Of a DNA stretch of 64,000 nt, positions 8,525 to 17,646 are shown piece after piece (position 1 is the stretch's first letter; every line of letters begins with the position of its first letter). Location of the stretch: the NCBI RefSeq assembly GCF_003112555.1, contig NZ_BEWB01000011.1, forward strand, positions 124,001 through 188,000. The letters are read 5' to 3'. A program made the translations under genes and the position numbers. The DNA comes from Streptomyces coelicoflavus. GTDB lineage: Bacteria > Actinomycetota > Actinomycetes > Streptomycetales > Streptomycetaceae. The notes below the pieces were generated by a model. That model was not told the DNA's origin. It ran no database searches and was given only the letters and a program-made list of their open reading frames with translations.

Positions 8525-8599
8525 TACCAGGGCAGCACATCCCGCCGGTACGCCTCGTACCCAGGTCGGATCTTCTCCGCGCCCGGTGGGTGGAGCCGT

Positions 8600-11032
8600 A
8601 TGTCCGCACGTACCGTCGGATCCATGACGCATCTCGACGCGGACAGACTCGACCCGGAGCACCCCGCGCGTCCCGCCGGCCCGCCTGCGCCCGTGACCGG
8701 TCTCACGGCGGCCCAGGTCGCCGAACGGATCGCGCGCGGCGAGATCAACGACGTGCCGGTGCGCAGCAGCCGCTCGCTGGCCGACATCGTCCGCGCCAAC
8801 GTCTTCACCCGGTTCAACGCGATCATCGGCGTCCTCTGGGTGATCATGCTGATCGTCGCGCCCATCCAGGACAGCCTGTTCGGGTTCGTGATCCTCGCCA
8901 ACACCGGCATCGGCATCGTCCAGGAGTGGCGGGCGAAGAAGACCCTCGACTCGCTGGCCGTGATCGGCGAGGCCCGCCCGACCGTGCGCCGGGACGGCAA
9001 GCCCGCCGAGGTCGGCACCTCGGAGATCGTGCTGGACGACGTCATCGAGATCGGGCCCGGCGACAAGGCCGTCGTCGACGGGGTGTGCGTCGAGGCGGAC
9101 GGGCTGGAGATCGACGAGTCGCTGCTGACCGGTGAGGCCGACCCGGTGGTCAAGCAGCCCGGCGACCAGGTCATGTCGGGCAGCTTCGTGGTCGCCGGCG
9201 GCGGCGCCTTCCGGGCGACCAAGGTGGGGCGCGAGGCGTACGCCGCCCAACTCGCCGAGGAGGCCTCCCGGTTCACGCTGGTCCAGTCGGAGCTGCGCTC
9301 CGGCATCTCCACGATCCTCAAGTACGTCACGTGGATGATGGTCCCGACCGCAATCGGCCTGATCCTCAGCCAGCTCCTCGCCAAGGACAACGAACTGGAC
9401 GACTCGATCGCCCGCACCGTCGGCGGCATCGTGCCCATGGTCCCCGAGGGCCTGGTCCTGCTCACCTCCGTCGCCTTCGCGATCGGCGTCATCCGCCTCG
9501 GCCGCAAGCAGTGCCTGGTCCAGGAGCTGCCCGCCATCGAGGGGCTGGCCCGCGTCGACACGGTCTGCCTGGACAAGACCGGCACCCTCACCGAGGGCGG
9601 CATGGACGTGACCGGCCTGCGCCTGCTCGGCGGCGCCGACGAGGGGTACGTCCGCACCGTCCTCGGCGCCCTGGGCCAGGCCGACCCGCGCCCGAACGCC
9701 TCCCTCCAGGCGATCATCGACACCTACCCGGCGGACGGCGCCGCCGGAGCCTGGCGGTCCACGGGGTCACTGCCCTTCTCCTCCGCCCGCAAGTACAGCG
9801 GCGCCGCGTTCGACGAGGGCGACGGCGCCCCGCGTACGTGGCTGCTGGGCGCCCCGGACGTGCTGCTCGCCGAGGACGACCCGGCTCTCGCCGAGACCGG
9901 GCGGCTCAACGAGCAGGGTCTGCGCGTCCTGCTGCTGGCCCGCGCCGGCCGCGCCCTGGACGACGCCCGGGTCGCCGAGGGGGCCGAACCCACCGCCCTG
10001 GTCGTCCTGGAGCAGCGGCTGCGCCCGGAGGCCGCCGACACCCTGCGCTACTTCGCCGACCAGGACGTCCGCGCCAAGGTCATATCCGGCGACAACGCCG
10101 TGTCGGTCGGCGCGGTCGCCGCCAAGCTGGGGCTGTCCGGAGCCACCGTCGACGCGCGCCGGCTGCCCGCCGAGCGGGAGGAGATGGCCGGGGCGCTGGA
10201 CGAGGGCACGGTGTTCGGGCGGGTCACCCCGCAGCAGAAGCGGGACATGGTGGGCGCCCTCCAGTCACGGGGCCACACGGTCGCGATGACCGGCGACGGC
10301 GTCAACGACGTCCTCGCCCTCAAGGACGCCGACATCGGCGTCGCGATGGGGTCGGGCTCGGAGGCGACCCGGGCGGTCGCGCAGATCGTGCTGCTCAACA
10401 ACAGCTTCGCCACGCTGCCCTCCGTGGTGGCCGAGGGCCGCCGCGTCATCGGCAACATCACGCGCGTGGCGACCCTGTTCCTGGTCAAGACCGTGTACTC
10501 GGTGCTGCTCGCGATCCTGGTGGTCTGCTCCCAGGTGGAGTATCCGTTCCTGCCCCGCCACCTCACCCTGCTCTCGACGCTCACCATCGGCGTCCCCGCG
10601 TTCTTCCTGGCCCTCGCCCCGAACAAGGAACGGGCCAGGCCCCACTTCGTACGGCGCGTGATGCGGTACGCGATCCCGGGCGGGGTGGTGGCCGGCGCGG
10701 CGACCTTCGTGACGTACCTGGTCGCCCGGCAGCACTACACCGGCCCGGAGGCGCTGGACGCGGAGACCAGCGCGGCGACGCTGACGCTGTTCCTGATCTC
10801 GATGTGGGTCCTCGCGATCATCGCCCGGCCGTACACCTGGTGGCGGGTGCTGCTGGTGGCCGCGATGGGACTGGGCTTCGTGATCGTGCTGGCGGTGCCG
10901 TGGTTGCAGGACTTCTTCGCGCTGAAGCTGGTGGGCGTGACGATGCCGTGGACCGCCGTCGGCATCGCGGTGGCCGGTGCGGGCGTACTGGAGCTGGCGT
11001 GGCGGTGGGTGGACCGGAGGCTTCCGGTGTGA
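8600..11032 (+). CDS. Cation-translocating P-type ATPase (CtpE-like)
   Basis: 810 residues from the ATG at 8600, with GGTGGAG five bases upstream; a second ATG at 8624 is the alternative. Visible landmarks: the actuator motif as TGEADPV near residue 177, the phosphorylated Asp325 in DKTGTLT, and the hinge motif TGDGVND near 565. Four helices precede the catalytic core and about six follow. There is no N-terminal CxxC metal-binding domain and no CPC in the transport helix, so it is not a heavy-metal P1B pump. Size and motifs best fit the mycobacterial CtpE group, linked to calcium. Ion specificity remains inference. Confidence 0.85.
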   Translation: MSARTVGSMTHLDADRLDPEHPARPAGPPAPVTGLTAAQVAERIARGEINDVPVRSSRSLADIVRANVFTRFNAIIGVLWVIMLIVAPIQDSLFGFVILANTGIGIVQEWRAKKTLDSLAVIGEARPTVRRDGKPAEVGTSEIVLDDVIEIGPGDKAVVDGVCVEADGLEIDESLLTGEADPVVKQPGDQVMSGSFVVAGGGAFRATKVGREAYAAQLAEEASRFTLVQSELRSGISTILKYVTWMMVPTAIGLILSQLLAKDNELDDSIARTVGGIVPMVPEGLVLLTSVAFAIGVIRLGRKQCLVQELPAIEGLARVDTVCLDKTGTLTEGGMDVTGLRLLGGADEGYVRTVLGALGQADPRPNASLQAIIDTYPADGAAGAWRSTGSLPFSSARKYSGAAFDEGDGAPRTWLLGAPDVLLAEDDPALAETGRLNEQGLRVLLLARAGRALDDARVAEGAEPTALVVLEQRLRPEAADTLRYFADQDVRAKVISGDNAVSVGAVAAKLGLSGATVDARRLPAEREEMAGALDEGTVFGRVTPQQKRDMVGALQSRGHTVAMTGDGVNDVLALKDADIGVAMGSGSEATRAVAQIVLLNNSFATLPSVVAEGRRVIGNITRVATLFLVKTVYSVLLAILVVCSQVEYPFLPRHLTLLSTLTIGVPAFFLALAPNKERARPHFVRRVMRYAIPGGVVAGAATFVTYLVARQHYTGPEALDAETSAATLTLFLISMWVLAIIARPYTWWRVLLVAAMGLGFVIVLAVPWLQDFFALKLVGVTMPWTAVGIAVAGAGVLELAWRWVDRRLPV

Positions 11033-11111
11033 CGCCGGAGCCGTCCGGTCGTTCGTGGTCTCGTTCGGAATTCAAGGAGTATGGAGGTCGCCGACCCATG
11101 TGATCGGAGAC

Positions 11112-13022
11112 ATGCTCCTGATGAAGCTTCGTGAAAAGAAGACCGCCGACTCGCAGTCGCAGTCACGCAAAGGAGAGCTGGCGGCCCAGTTGTCGGCTCC
11201 GGTACGGGCCTTCATGGCGACCGAGGCGGGCAGCGCCGGACTGCTCCTCGCCGCCGTGGCGGTTGCCCTGGTATGGGCGAACTCCCCCTGGTCGGAGGCG
11301 TACACCGCCCTCTGGGGAACGGACGCGTCCGTCACCGTCGGGGACGCCCGGCTGTCGATGGACCTGAGCCACTGGGTCAACGACGGGCTGATGGCCCTGT
11401 TCTTCTTCGTCATCGGTCTGGAGGTGCGCTACGAGGTCTCCGTGGGCTCGCTGAACGACCGGCGCCGGATCGTGATCCCGGGCCTGGCGGGCATCGGCGG
11501 CATGCTCGTCCCCGTCGTGCTGTACCTGGCGATCGCGCCCGGGGGCGAGGCCGCGCGGGCCTGGGGCGTCGTCATCGGCACCGACACGGCGTTCATGCTG
11601 GGCGCGCTCGCCGTGGTGGGCCCGCGGTTCGTCACCCAGCTGCGGGTCTTCCTGCTCGCCATCACCGTCATCGACGACATCGTGGCCGTCACGGTGATCG
11701 GCGTGGTCTACTCCGGCAGCATCAACGTGCCGGAGCTGATCGCCGCGCTCGTCCTCGGCGTCGTCCTGTCCGCGCTGACCCGCTTCGGCGTCTGGCAGGC
11801 CGCCCCGTACGTGCTGATCGTCCTCGTGATGTGGCTGGCCACCCTCCACGCCGGCCTGCACGCCTCCATCGCCGGCATGCTCGGCGGCCTCCTCATCCCC
11901 GCCCGCAAGCCCTCCCGGGAGGGGGTGGAGCAGGCGGCACGGCTCTTCCGCGCCTTCCGCCAGTCGCCCCTCGCCGACGTCGGCAAGACGGCACGCAAGG
12001 GACTCCAGCAGGCCGTCTCCGTCAACGAACGGCTCCAGACGGTCCTCCACCCCTGGTCCAGCTATCTCATCGTCCCCGTGTTCGCCCTGGCCAACGCCGG
12101 GGTCGACCTGCGCGACGGCGTCCTGACCGACGCGCTGGGCTCCTCCCTCACCTGGGCGGTGGTCGTCGGTCTCGTCGGCGGCAAGCTCCTCGGCATCTGG
12201 GGCGGCGCCGCCCTCGGCACCCGGTTCGGCATCGGCAGGCTCCCGACCGGGGTGGCGCCGGGTCACGTCCTGGGCGGCGGCGCGCTGTCCGGACTCGGGT
12301 TCACCGTGTCCCTGCTGATCGTCGGGCTCGCCTTCCAGGATCCGGAGGCCCGCGCCCGGGCGACCGTCGGCGTACTGCTCGCGGCGGTGTTCGCGACCCT
12401 CGCCGGCTGGGTGGTGTTCCGGCTGGCCGCCAGGCTGAAGGGCCAGACCGACGCCGACCTGCCCCGGTACCTGGACCGCCCGGTGGATCCGCAGCGGGAC
12501 CACATCCTCGGTCCCCCCGACGCGCCCCTGACCCTGGTGGAGTACGGCGACTTCGAGTGCCCCTTCTGCGCGCACGCCACCGGCGTCACCAAGGAACTGC
12601 GGCAGCGCTTCGGCGACCGGTTCCGCTACGTGTTCCGCCACCTGCCGCTGACCGACGTCCACCCGCACGCCGAACTCGCCGCGCGGGCCGCCGTCGCCGC
12701 CGAGGCCCAGGGGCGCTTCTGGGAGATGCACGACCTGCTCTACCAGCACCAGGACGAACTCGAGTACGAGGACACCGCCGGTTACGCCGCCGACCTCGGG
12801 CTCGACGTCGAGCGGTTCCTGCGCGACCTCGCCGCCGAGGAGACGGCCGTCCGGGTCCGCGAGGACGCCGCCAGCGCCGAGGCGAGCGGGGTCCGCGGCG
12901 CACCGACGTTCTTCGTCGGCGACCGCAGGCACACCGGCCCCTACGACGCGCAGTCGCTCGCCCGCGAACTGGAGGCGCTCACCGACGCGCCCTCCGGGGC
13001 CGGGCGGGAGTCCTCGGGCTGA
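11112..13022 (+). CDS. nhaA: NhaA Na+/H+ antiporter fused to a DsbA-like thioredoxin domain
   Basis: 636 residues from the ATG at 11112; a GTG at 11100 with a distant GGAGG and an ATG at 11121 are alternatives. Residues about 20-430 form an NhaA antiporter with the ion-binding pair Asp188-Asp189 (ITVIDDIVAV) and the usual re-entrant helix segments. From about 455 onward comes a complete thioredoxin-fold domain of the DsbA/Thioredoxin_4 type: LVEYGDFECPFC (redox Cys483 and Cys486) and a cis-proline region RGAPTFF. E. coli NhaA, about 390 residues, lacks this domain. From the helix count the added domain is probably cytoplasmic. It is 80 bases after the P-type ATPase and may be co-transcribed. 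Confidence 0.92.
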   Translation: MLLMKLREKKTADSQSQSRKGELAAQLSAPVRAFMATEAGSAGLLLAAVAVALVWANSPWSEAYTALWGTDASVTVGDARLSMDLSHWVNDGLMALFFFVIGLEVRYEVSVGSLNDRRRIVIPGLAGIGGMLVPVVLYLAIAPGGEAARAWGVVIGTDTAFMLGALAVVGPRFVTQLRVFLLAITVIDDIVAVTVIGVVYSGSINVPELIAALVLGVVLSALTRFGVWQAAPYVLIVLVMWLATLHAGLHASIAGMLGGLLIPARKPSREGVEQAARLFRAFRQSPLADVGKTARKGLQQAVSVNERLQTVLHPWSSYLIVPVFALANAGVDLRDGVLTDALGSSLTWAVVVGLVGGKLLGIWGGAALGTRFGIGRLPTGVAPGHVLGGGALSGLGFTVSLLIVGLAFQDPEARARATVGVLLAAVFATLAGWVVFRLAARLKGQTDADLPRYLDRPVDPQRDHILGPPDAPLTLVEYGDFECPFCAHATGVTKELRQRFGDRFRYVFRHLPLTDVHPHAELAARAAVAAEAQGRFWEMHDLLYQHQDELEYEDTAGYAADLGLDVERFLRDLAAEETAVRVREDAASAEASGVRGAPTFFVGDRRHTGPYDAQSLARELEALTDAPSGAGRESSG

Positions 13023-13038
13023 CCGGCCGCGGCCCGGG

Positions 13039-16000
13039 TCAGTCGAACCAGCGGTCCCGGGCCAGTTCGTCGGTGCGCGACTCGTCCTCCAGCAGCGCCG
13101 CCACCTCGAAGCGGCGCGGCCACTGCCCCGCCGCCCAGGCGAGGCCCGCGGCCACGCCCTCCAGCGTGGCCGCGTGCAGGACCCCGTCGTCGGTCAGACG
13201 CCAGTCGATCTCCACGCCGTCGACGACCAGCTCGTCGTGCTCCACGTACGACGCGGGGGTCCGCGACCCGAGCAGCACCCGCACCGGCTCCGGCACGTCG
13301 TGCTCGGCGCCCTCGGAGTCGACTCGGCCGGTGACGGACTCGCTCAGCCGCCGCACCTGGAACAGCTCGGCCAGTTCGGCGGCCCGCGCCGGGCGGACCG
13401 GCAGCAGCGGCACGCCGGACGTGAAGGGCAGCAGGTCGGGCGAGTCGACCACCACGGCGTCGGCGGCGTCCACCACGCGCACCTCGCCGTCGGCCACGGC
13501 CCGCACCTCGTCCGGCAGGGTCACCCGCTCCGGGTCCAGGTCGGCCAGCGCGCCGTACAGGGCGTGCAGTTGGGCGGCCGTGACCGGGCGGTCGGGGTCG
13601 GCGAGGCGGTCGAGGAGCTCGGCCGCGCCGCCGGGCTCGTCGAGGAGCGCGGCGACCGAGGTGCGCACGCCCAGTGCCCGCAGCACCTGCTCGTCCTCGA
13701 AGCCGGTCGCGTCGGCCTCGTCGTACAGGCCCCGCAGCAGCGGGTCGCCGCCCGCGGCGCGCAGGCCGGCCGGGCGGCGTCCGCCGAGCACCGGGTGGCC
13801 GCGCAGCCACCACGCGGTGTAGGGCCGTACGACCTCGTGGGTGCCGTCGGGCAGCAGGACGCGCACCGGCTGGACCAGCGCGTCGCGCAGCGGCGGCCGG
13901 GACAGCAGGGCGAGGGCCTCGGGCCAGCGGTCGTCGGCCACGAGGTCGAGGTCGCGCACGGCGGTGATCTCGGTGGCGACCGGCGGCACGGGGCTGTCCG
14001 GGAAGCGGTCGAGGACGTCCTCGCTCCACACGTCCACGGCGTCGAGCAGCCCCGCGTCGTCCGGCTCGGCGAAGTCGCCCTCGCGGGGCTCCAGTTCGTC
14101 GGGGTCCAGGACGACGTCGGTGGCGCGGACGAGGGCGAAGGTGACCAGGACGCCGCAGGCGGCCAGCGGGTCGGGACCCCACTTCTCGGCGAGTTCGGCG
14201 TCCACGGCGGCGAGTTCGTCCTCGCGCATGACGCGGGCGAACGGGCCGCCGGGGAAGACGAGTTCGCCGGCCGGGGAGAGTTCGCCGTCCTCGTCGGGCA
14301 GGGCGAGGGCGCCCAGCCAGGGCTCGTCCCCGGCGTCGAGCCCGGCGTCGCGGACCAGGCCGAGGACGGTGTCGGCCAGTTCCTCGGCGTCGAGTGAGTC
14401 CTCCTCCCAGTTGACGCCGCCCTCGTCGTCCAGGGAGGCGGCGACGGCCGCCCGGACCTGCGGGGTGGTGAGCACGGCACGCGGGGTGGCCGGGAGGGCG
14501 CCGAGCTTCTCGAGGAGGGGGTGCGCGGCGTCCGGGTGGGCGACCTTCAGGCCGAGCCGGGTGAGGACCTCCGGGTCGAGGGAGGCGGCCTCCGAGGAGG
14601 GCAGCAGCACCTGCCGGGGCCCGATGGTCGTCCGCCCGTCCGCAAGGGGCACCGGCAGCCCGGACAGCCGGTCCGGGTCGACCCCGGCGAGGCTGTCGTA
14701 GAGCCGCCACCACCAGCCGGGCGCCTTCTCCAGGCCCGCCAGCCGGTCGACCGCGTCGGTCAGCGGCACCCGGGCCACGCCCAGCGTGCGCAGTTCGGCG
14801 CGGCGTTCCAGACCGGCGGGCAGCAGCGTCGGCAGCACCTCGGCCAGCACCCGCACGGTGTCGGCGCCCGCGCCCTCCACCACCTCGGCGTCGCGCGGCC
14901 GCAACGACTCCGGAAGATCGTCCTCCGCGTCCGGGCCGCCGGAGGGCAGGGCGGGCGGCAGGAAGGAGGTGCGCGGCAGCCGGTCGAGGATCGCCTGCCG
15001 CAGCGCGCCGTCCAGTTCGCCCCGGCCCAGCGCGCCGGGCACCAGGCCGATGAGGCCGGTACCGACCGGCCGCCAGTCGGCGAGCAGCCCGGCGTAGGCG
15101 TCGGCGGCCCGTTCGGTGAGGAAGTCGGTGAGCGGTCCGGGCGCGGTGTGCCGGCGGGTCGCGTCCAGCGGGAAGGACGCGATCAGCAGGGCGGGCACGC
15201 CGAGCGGTTCGTCGCTGGGGGTGGGCGCGTGGACCACCGGGCTGGTGCGGGGCCGATCGGGCGCGCCGTCGGCGTCGACGGGCACCGCCCAGGTCACGGA
15301 CCAGTGCGGACGCAGCCGCTCCTCGACCGGCCGGTCGGCGAGCAGGTCGGGGGTGAGCGGGCCGTGCGCGGCGGCGGTCCGCCAGCGGGTGACGCCCTCG
15401 CGGGAGTCCTCCACGACGGTCAGGGCGTCCTCGGCACGGCGGGAGAGGGTGCGCACCTCGTCCCCGGCCTCGATCACGACCTCCGCCAGCCCCGGCAGGG
15501 CCAGCAGCAGGGCGTCGTCCACGGCGTGCAGGAGCCGTTCGGCGAGGTCGGCGGCGGCCGTGTCGCGCAGCGGCAGGATGACGGCCGTGTCGTACGGCGC
15601 GGGTGCGCTGCCCTCGGCGGGGAACGGCAGCCGCAGCAGCGGTACGTGCCCGTCGCGCCGCCGGATCTCGTCGCCCAGGCCGGGGCTGTGCCGGGCGGTG
15701 TCGGCGGCCAGGTCGCGGGCCTCGGCCAGGGACCAGCGCACCCCGCCGTGCCGTCCGACGACGGCGGGCTCGTCGGTGACGGCCAGGACGGCGGCGAAGC
15801 CCACCCCGAACCGGCCGACCGAGCCGTCCCCCGCGTCCCGCTTGGCGGAGGCGCGCAGCGTGGACAGCGACTCGACGCCGGTCGCGTCCAGCGGGGCGCC
15901 GGTGTTGGCGGCGACGAGGACACCGTCGCGCAGGGTCAGCCGGAGCCGGCCGGGCACGCCGGCCCGCGCGGCGGCGTCGGCGGCGTTCTGCGCCAGCTCG

Positions 16001-16167
16001 ACGACCAGCCGGTCGCGGTAGCCGCCGAGGACGAGGTCCTCCTCCGCGTTGGCGTCCTCACGGAACCGGGCCGGGCTCGTCGCCCACGCGTCCAGCACCC
16101 CGCGCCGCAGCCGTGCCGTACCGAACGGATCGGCACCCTCGGCGGCAGGCCGTACGAACATGCTCAC
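13039..16167 (-). CDS. Large sacsin/Hsp90-type N-terminal ATPase protein
   Basis: 1042 residues from the GTG at 16167, which has GAGGAG at the right distance; an earlier ATG gives a basic extension that looks non-coding. The first ~250 residues are a GHKL ATP-binding fold: ELAQNAADAAARAG (Asn for Mg), DGVLVAANTGAPLD (the nucleotide-contact DxGxG-like strand), and GDGSVGRFGVGFAAVL (glycine lid). This is the 'sacsin N-terminal ATP-binding-like' group. The remaining ~800 residues are acidic and Leu/Ala-rich with no domain I recognise. It may be a chaperone-like ATPase. It converges with nhaA, with 16 bases between stops. Confidence 0.75.
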   Translation of the reverse strand: MSMFVRPAAEGADPFGTARLRRGVLDAWATSPARFREDANAEEDLVLGGYRDRLVVELAQNAADAAARAGVPGRLRLTLRDGVLVAANTGAPLDATGVESLSTLRASAKRDAGDGSVGRFGVGFAAVLAVTDEPAVVGRHGGVRWSLAEARDLAADTARHSPGLGDEIRRRDGHVPLLRLPFPAEGSAPAPYDTAVILPLRDTAAADLAERLLHAVDDALLLALPGLAEVVIEAGDEVRTLSRRAEDALTVVEDSREGVTRWRTAAAHGPLTPDLLADRPVEERLRPHWSVTWAVPVDADGAPDRPRTSPVVHAPTPSDEPLGVPALLIASFPLDATRRHTAPGPLTDFLTERAADAYAGLLADWRPVGTGLIGLVPGALGRGELDGALRQAILDRLPRTSFLPPALPSGGPDAEDDLPESLRPRDAEVVEGAGADTVRVLAEVLPTLLPAGLERRAELRTLGVARVPLTDAVDRLAGLEKAPGWWWRLYDSLAGVDPDRLSGLPVPLADGRTTIGPRQVLLPSSEAASLDPEVLTRLGLKVAHPDAAHPLLEKLGALPATPRAVLTTPQVRAAVAASLDDEGGVNWEEDSLDAEELADTVLGLVRDAGLDAGDEPWLGALALPDEDGELSPAGELVFPGGPFARVMREDELAAVDAELAEKWGPDPLAACGVLVTFALVRATDVVLDPDELEPREGDFAEPDDAGLLDAVDVWSEDVLDRFPDSPVPPVATEITAVRDLDLVADDRWPEALALLSRPPLRDALVQPVRVLLPDGTHEVVRPYTAWWLRGHPVLGGRRPAGLRAAGGDPLLRGLYDEADATGFEDEQVLRALGVRTSVAALLDEPGGAAELLDRLADPDRPVTAAQLHALYGALADLDPERVTLPDEVRAVADGEVRVVDAADAVVVDSPDLLPFTSGVPLLPVRPARAAELAELFQVRRLSESVTGRVDSEGAEHDVPEPVRVLLGSRTPASYVEHDELVVDGVEIDWRLTDDGVLHAATLEGVAAGLAWAAGQWPRRFEVAALLEDESRTDELARDRWFD

Positions 16168-16239
16168 GGTGACTCTCCTCATCGACGGACCACGAAGGTA
16201 CCGCCCCGGCCGACGGCGCACCCATGACGCAGGCCTGCA

Positions 16240-16333
16240 TCATCCAGCCCGTCCTGGGGGTACCCCCTCTGGGGGAGTTTGAGGACGAGGCCGTCAAGGC
16301 CGAAGGGGGGTCCGGGGGCGCAGTCCCCGGGGA
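16240..16333. repeat. Dispersed palindromic intergenic repeat
   Basis: This stretch has the form of a repeat that I recognise from many Streptomyces intergenic regions: CAGCCCGTCC, then TTTGAGGACGAGGCCGTCAA and a G-rich end. It contains a perfect 12-bp palindrome GGGGGTACCCCC (16256-16267), which looks like an extra unit inside the usual repeat, and a second hairpin CCGGGG/CCCCGG (16312-16330). It lies just past the stop of the DUF3027 gene and could end that transcript. Confidence 0.6.
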
Positions 16334-16375
16334 CGCGAGCCACCACGCACCCGCACCAGACGACGCACCGGCACC

Positions 16376-17302
16376 CTACGAATGCCCCAGCTCCGCCAAG
16401 GCCACGTCCTCGGCCACCGGCACCGAGCCGGAGTCCGCGGCCGGCCGCAGCGGGAAGGGGTCCACCCGCGTCTCGTCGATCACCGGCGGAGCCACCCGCG
16501 GCGGCTTCGGCATGACCGCCGCCTCGGAGTGCCCGCCGCACCCGTAGGCCAGCGAGACCACGTGCCCGTCCGCCGGGGAGAACTCGTTGGCGCACACCCC
16601 GAAGGCCTGTCCGAGCGAGCCGCCGATGCGGGCGAGGAAGCCGCAGCTGACGCAGGAGGCGGGCGCCGCCTGGGCCATCGCGGTCTTGGGGCCGTAGCCG
16701 TCCTCCCAGCGGTCCGCGGCGACGTGCAGGCCGTACCGGGACAGCACCCGGGTGCGGCGCAGGCCCAGCTCCTCGGCGACCGCCGAGATCGTGCCGCGGG
16801 CCGGGACGGTGGACAGCTCGGCGGGCGGCCCGGCGGTCACCTCGGCGTCCTCGGCCTCGACCAGGTCGGCCATCTCGTGGGAGACGGCGGAGTTGGGCGG
16901 CGGCTCGTCCTCGCCGGTCCAGCCGGGCTCGAGCCGCAGGTCCTCCGCGTCGGTGGGCAGCAGGTCGCCCGGCCCCATGTCGCCGGGGCGCAGCCGCTCG
17001 CTCCACGGCACCCACTCGGGGGCGAGGAGCGCGTCGGGGCCGGGCAGCAGCACCGCCTCGTCCACCGTGACGATCTTCGCGCGGGAGGCACGGGCCACCG
17101 TGACGGCCCAGCGCCAGCCCCGGTACCCCATCTCCTTGCAGGCGAAATAATGGGTGACGACCCGGTCGCCCTCCGACACCATGCCCTCGTGCTCGCCGAC
17201 GACGCCGGGTGCGGCGGCCTCCTCGGCCGCGGTCCGGGCGAGGTCGACGGCCTCGGCGCACAGACGGTCAGGGGTGCGGCTTCGCGTTGTCGCTGCGCTC
17301 AC
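16376..17302 (-). CDS. DUF3027 family protein
   Basis: 308 residues. The sequence runs DRLCAEAVDLARTAAEEAAAPGVVGEHEGM, then GDRVVTHYFACKEMGYRGWRWAVTVARA, which is the conserved core of actinobacterial DUF3027 proteins. Toward the C-terminus CVSCGF...GVCANEFSPADG...YGCGGHSE supplies four Cys and a His, likely a zinc site. No signal peptide or membrane helix. It is divergent from an MFS gene with 344 bases between starts. Function unknown; family assignment is firm. Confidence 0.88.
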   Translation of the reverse strand: MSAATTRSRTPDRLCAEAVDLARTAAEEAAAPGVVGEHEGMVSEGDRVVTHYFACKEMGYRGWRWAVTVARASRAKIVTVDEAVLLPGPDALLAPEWVPWSERLRPGDMGPGDLLPTDAEDLRLEPGWTGEDEPPPNSAVSHEMADLVEAEDAEVTAGPPAELSTVPARGTISAVAEELGLRRTRVLSRYGLHVAADRWEDGYGPKTAMAQAAPASCVSCGFLARIGGSLGQAFGVCANEFSPADGHVVSLAYGCGGHSEAAVMPKPPRVAPPVIDETRVDPFPLRPAADSGSVPVAEDVALAELGHS

Positions 17303-17646
17303 AGGTATCGCTTCTCTCCATACGCCGTCTCACGAGTGCACCGCTGTGTGCGAGGGGCGGACGGAGCGGACCTGCGGACCGCGTCGACGTCCGCGCCCGA
17401 TCGCGCTCGGGCGCACCTACGTCATCCATTCTGCGGGATGGCCGTACGGCGCGCGGCCGAGAACGTTCGCCACGGCGCGCTACGCACGCTACCTGCTCAT
17501 GTGCCCTGGGCCTACACCGACGGGAGTTTCGGCGGGGTACGACCGGACGATCCCGGGTGGCGCGGGCGCCGTCGTCACCCGACTCGATCACCGCCATCCG
17601 TGCCGTATCGACGCTACAGCCGCCGCTGACGGGGCACTATGACGGG
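17303..17646. other. Divergent promoter region without a gene
   Basis: This 344-base gap between the DUF3027 gene (leftward) and the MFS gene (rightward) holds no reading frame with coding character. It must carry both promoters, but I see no strong -35/-10 pair and no clear dyad. Confidence 0.5.
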
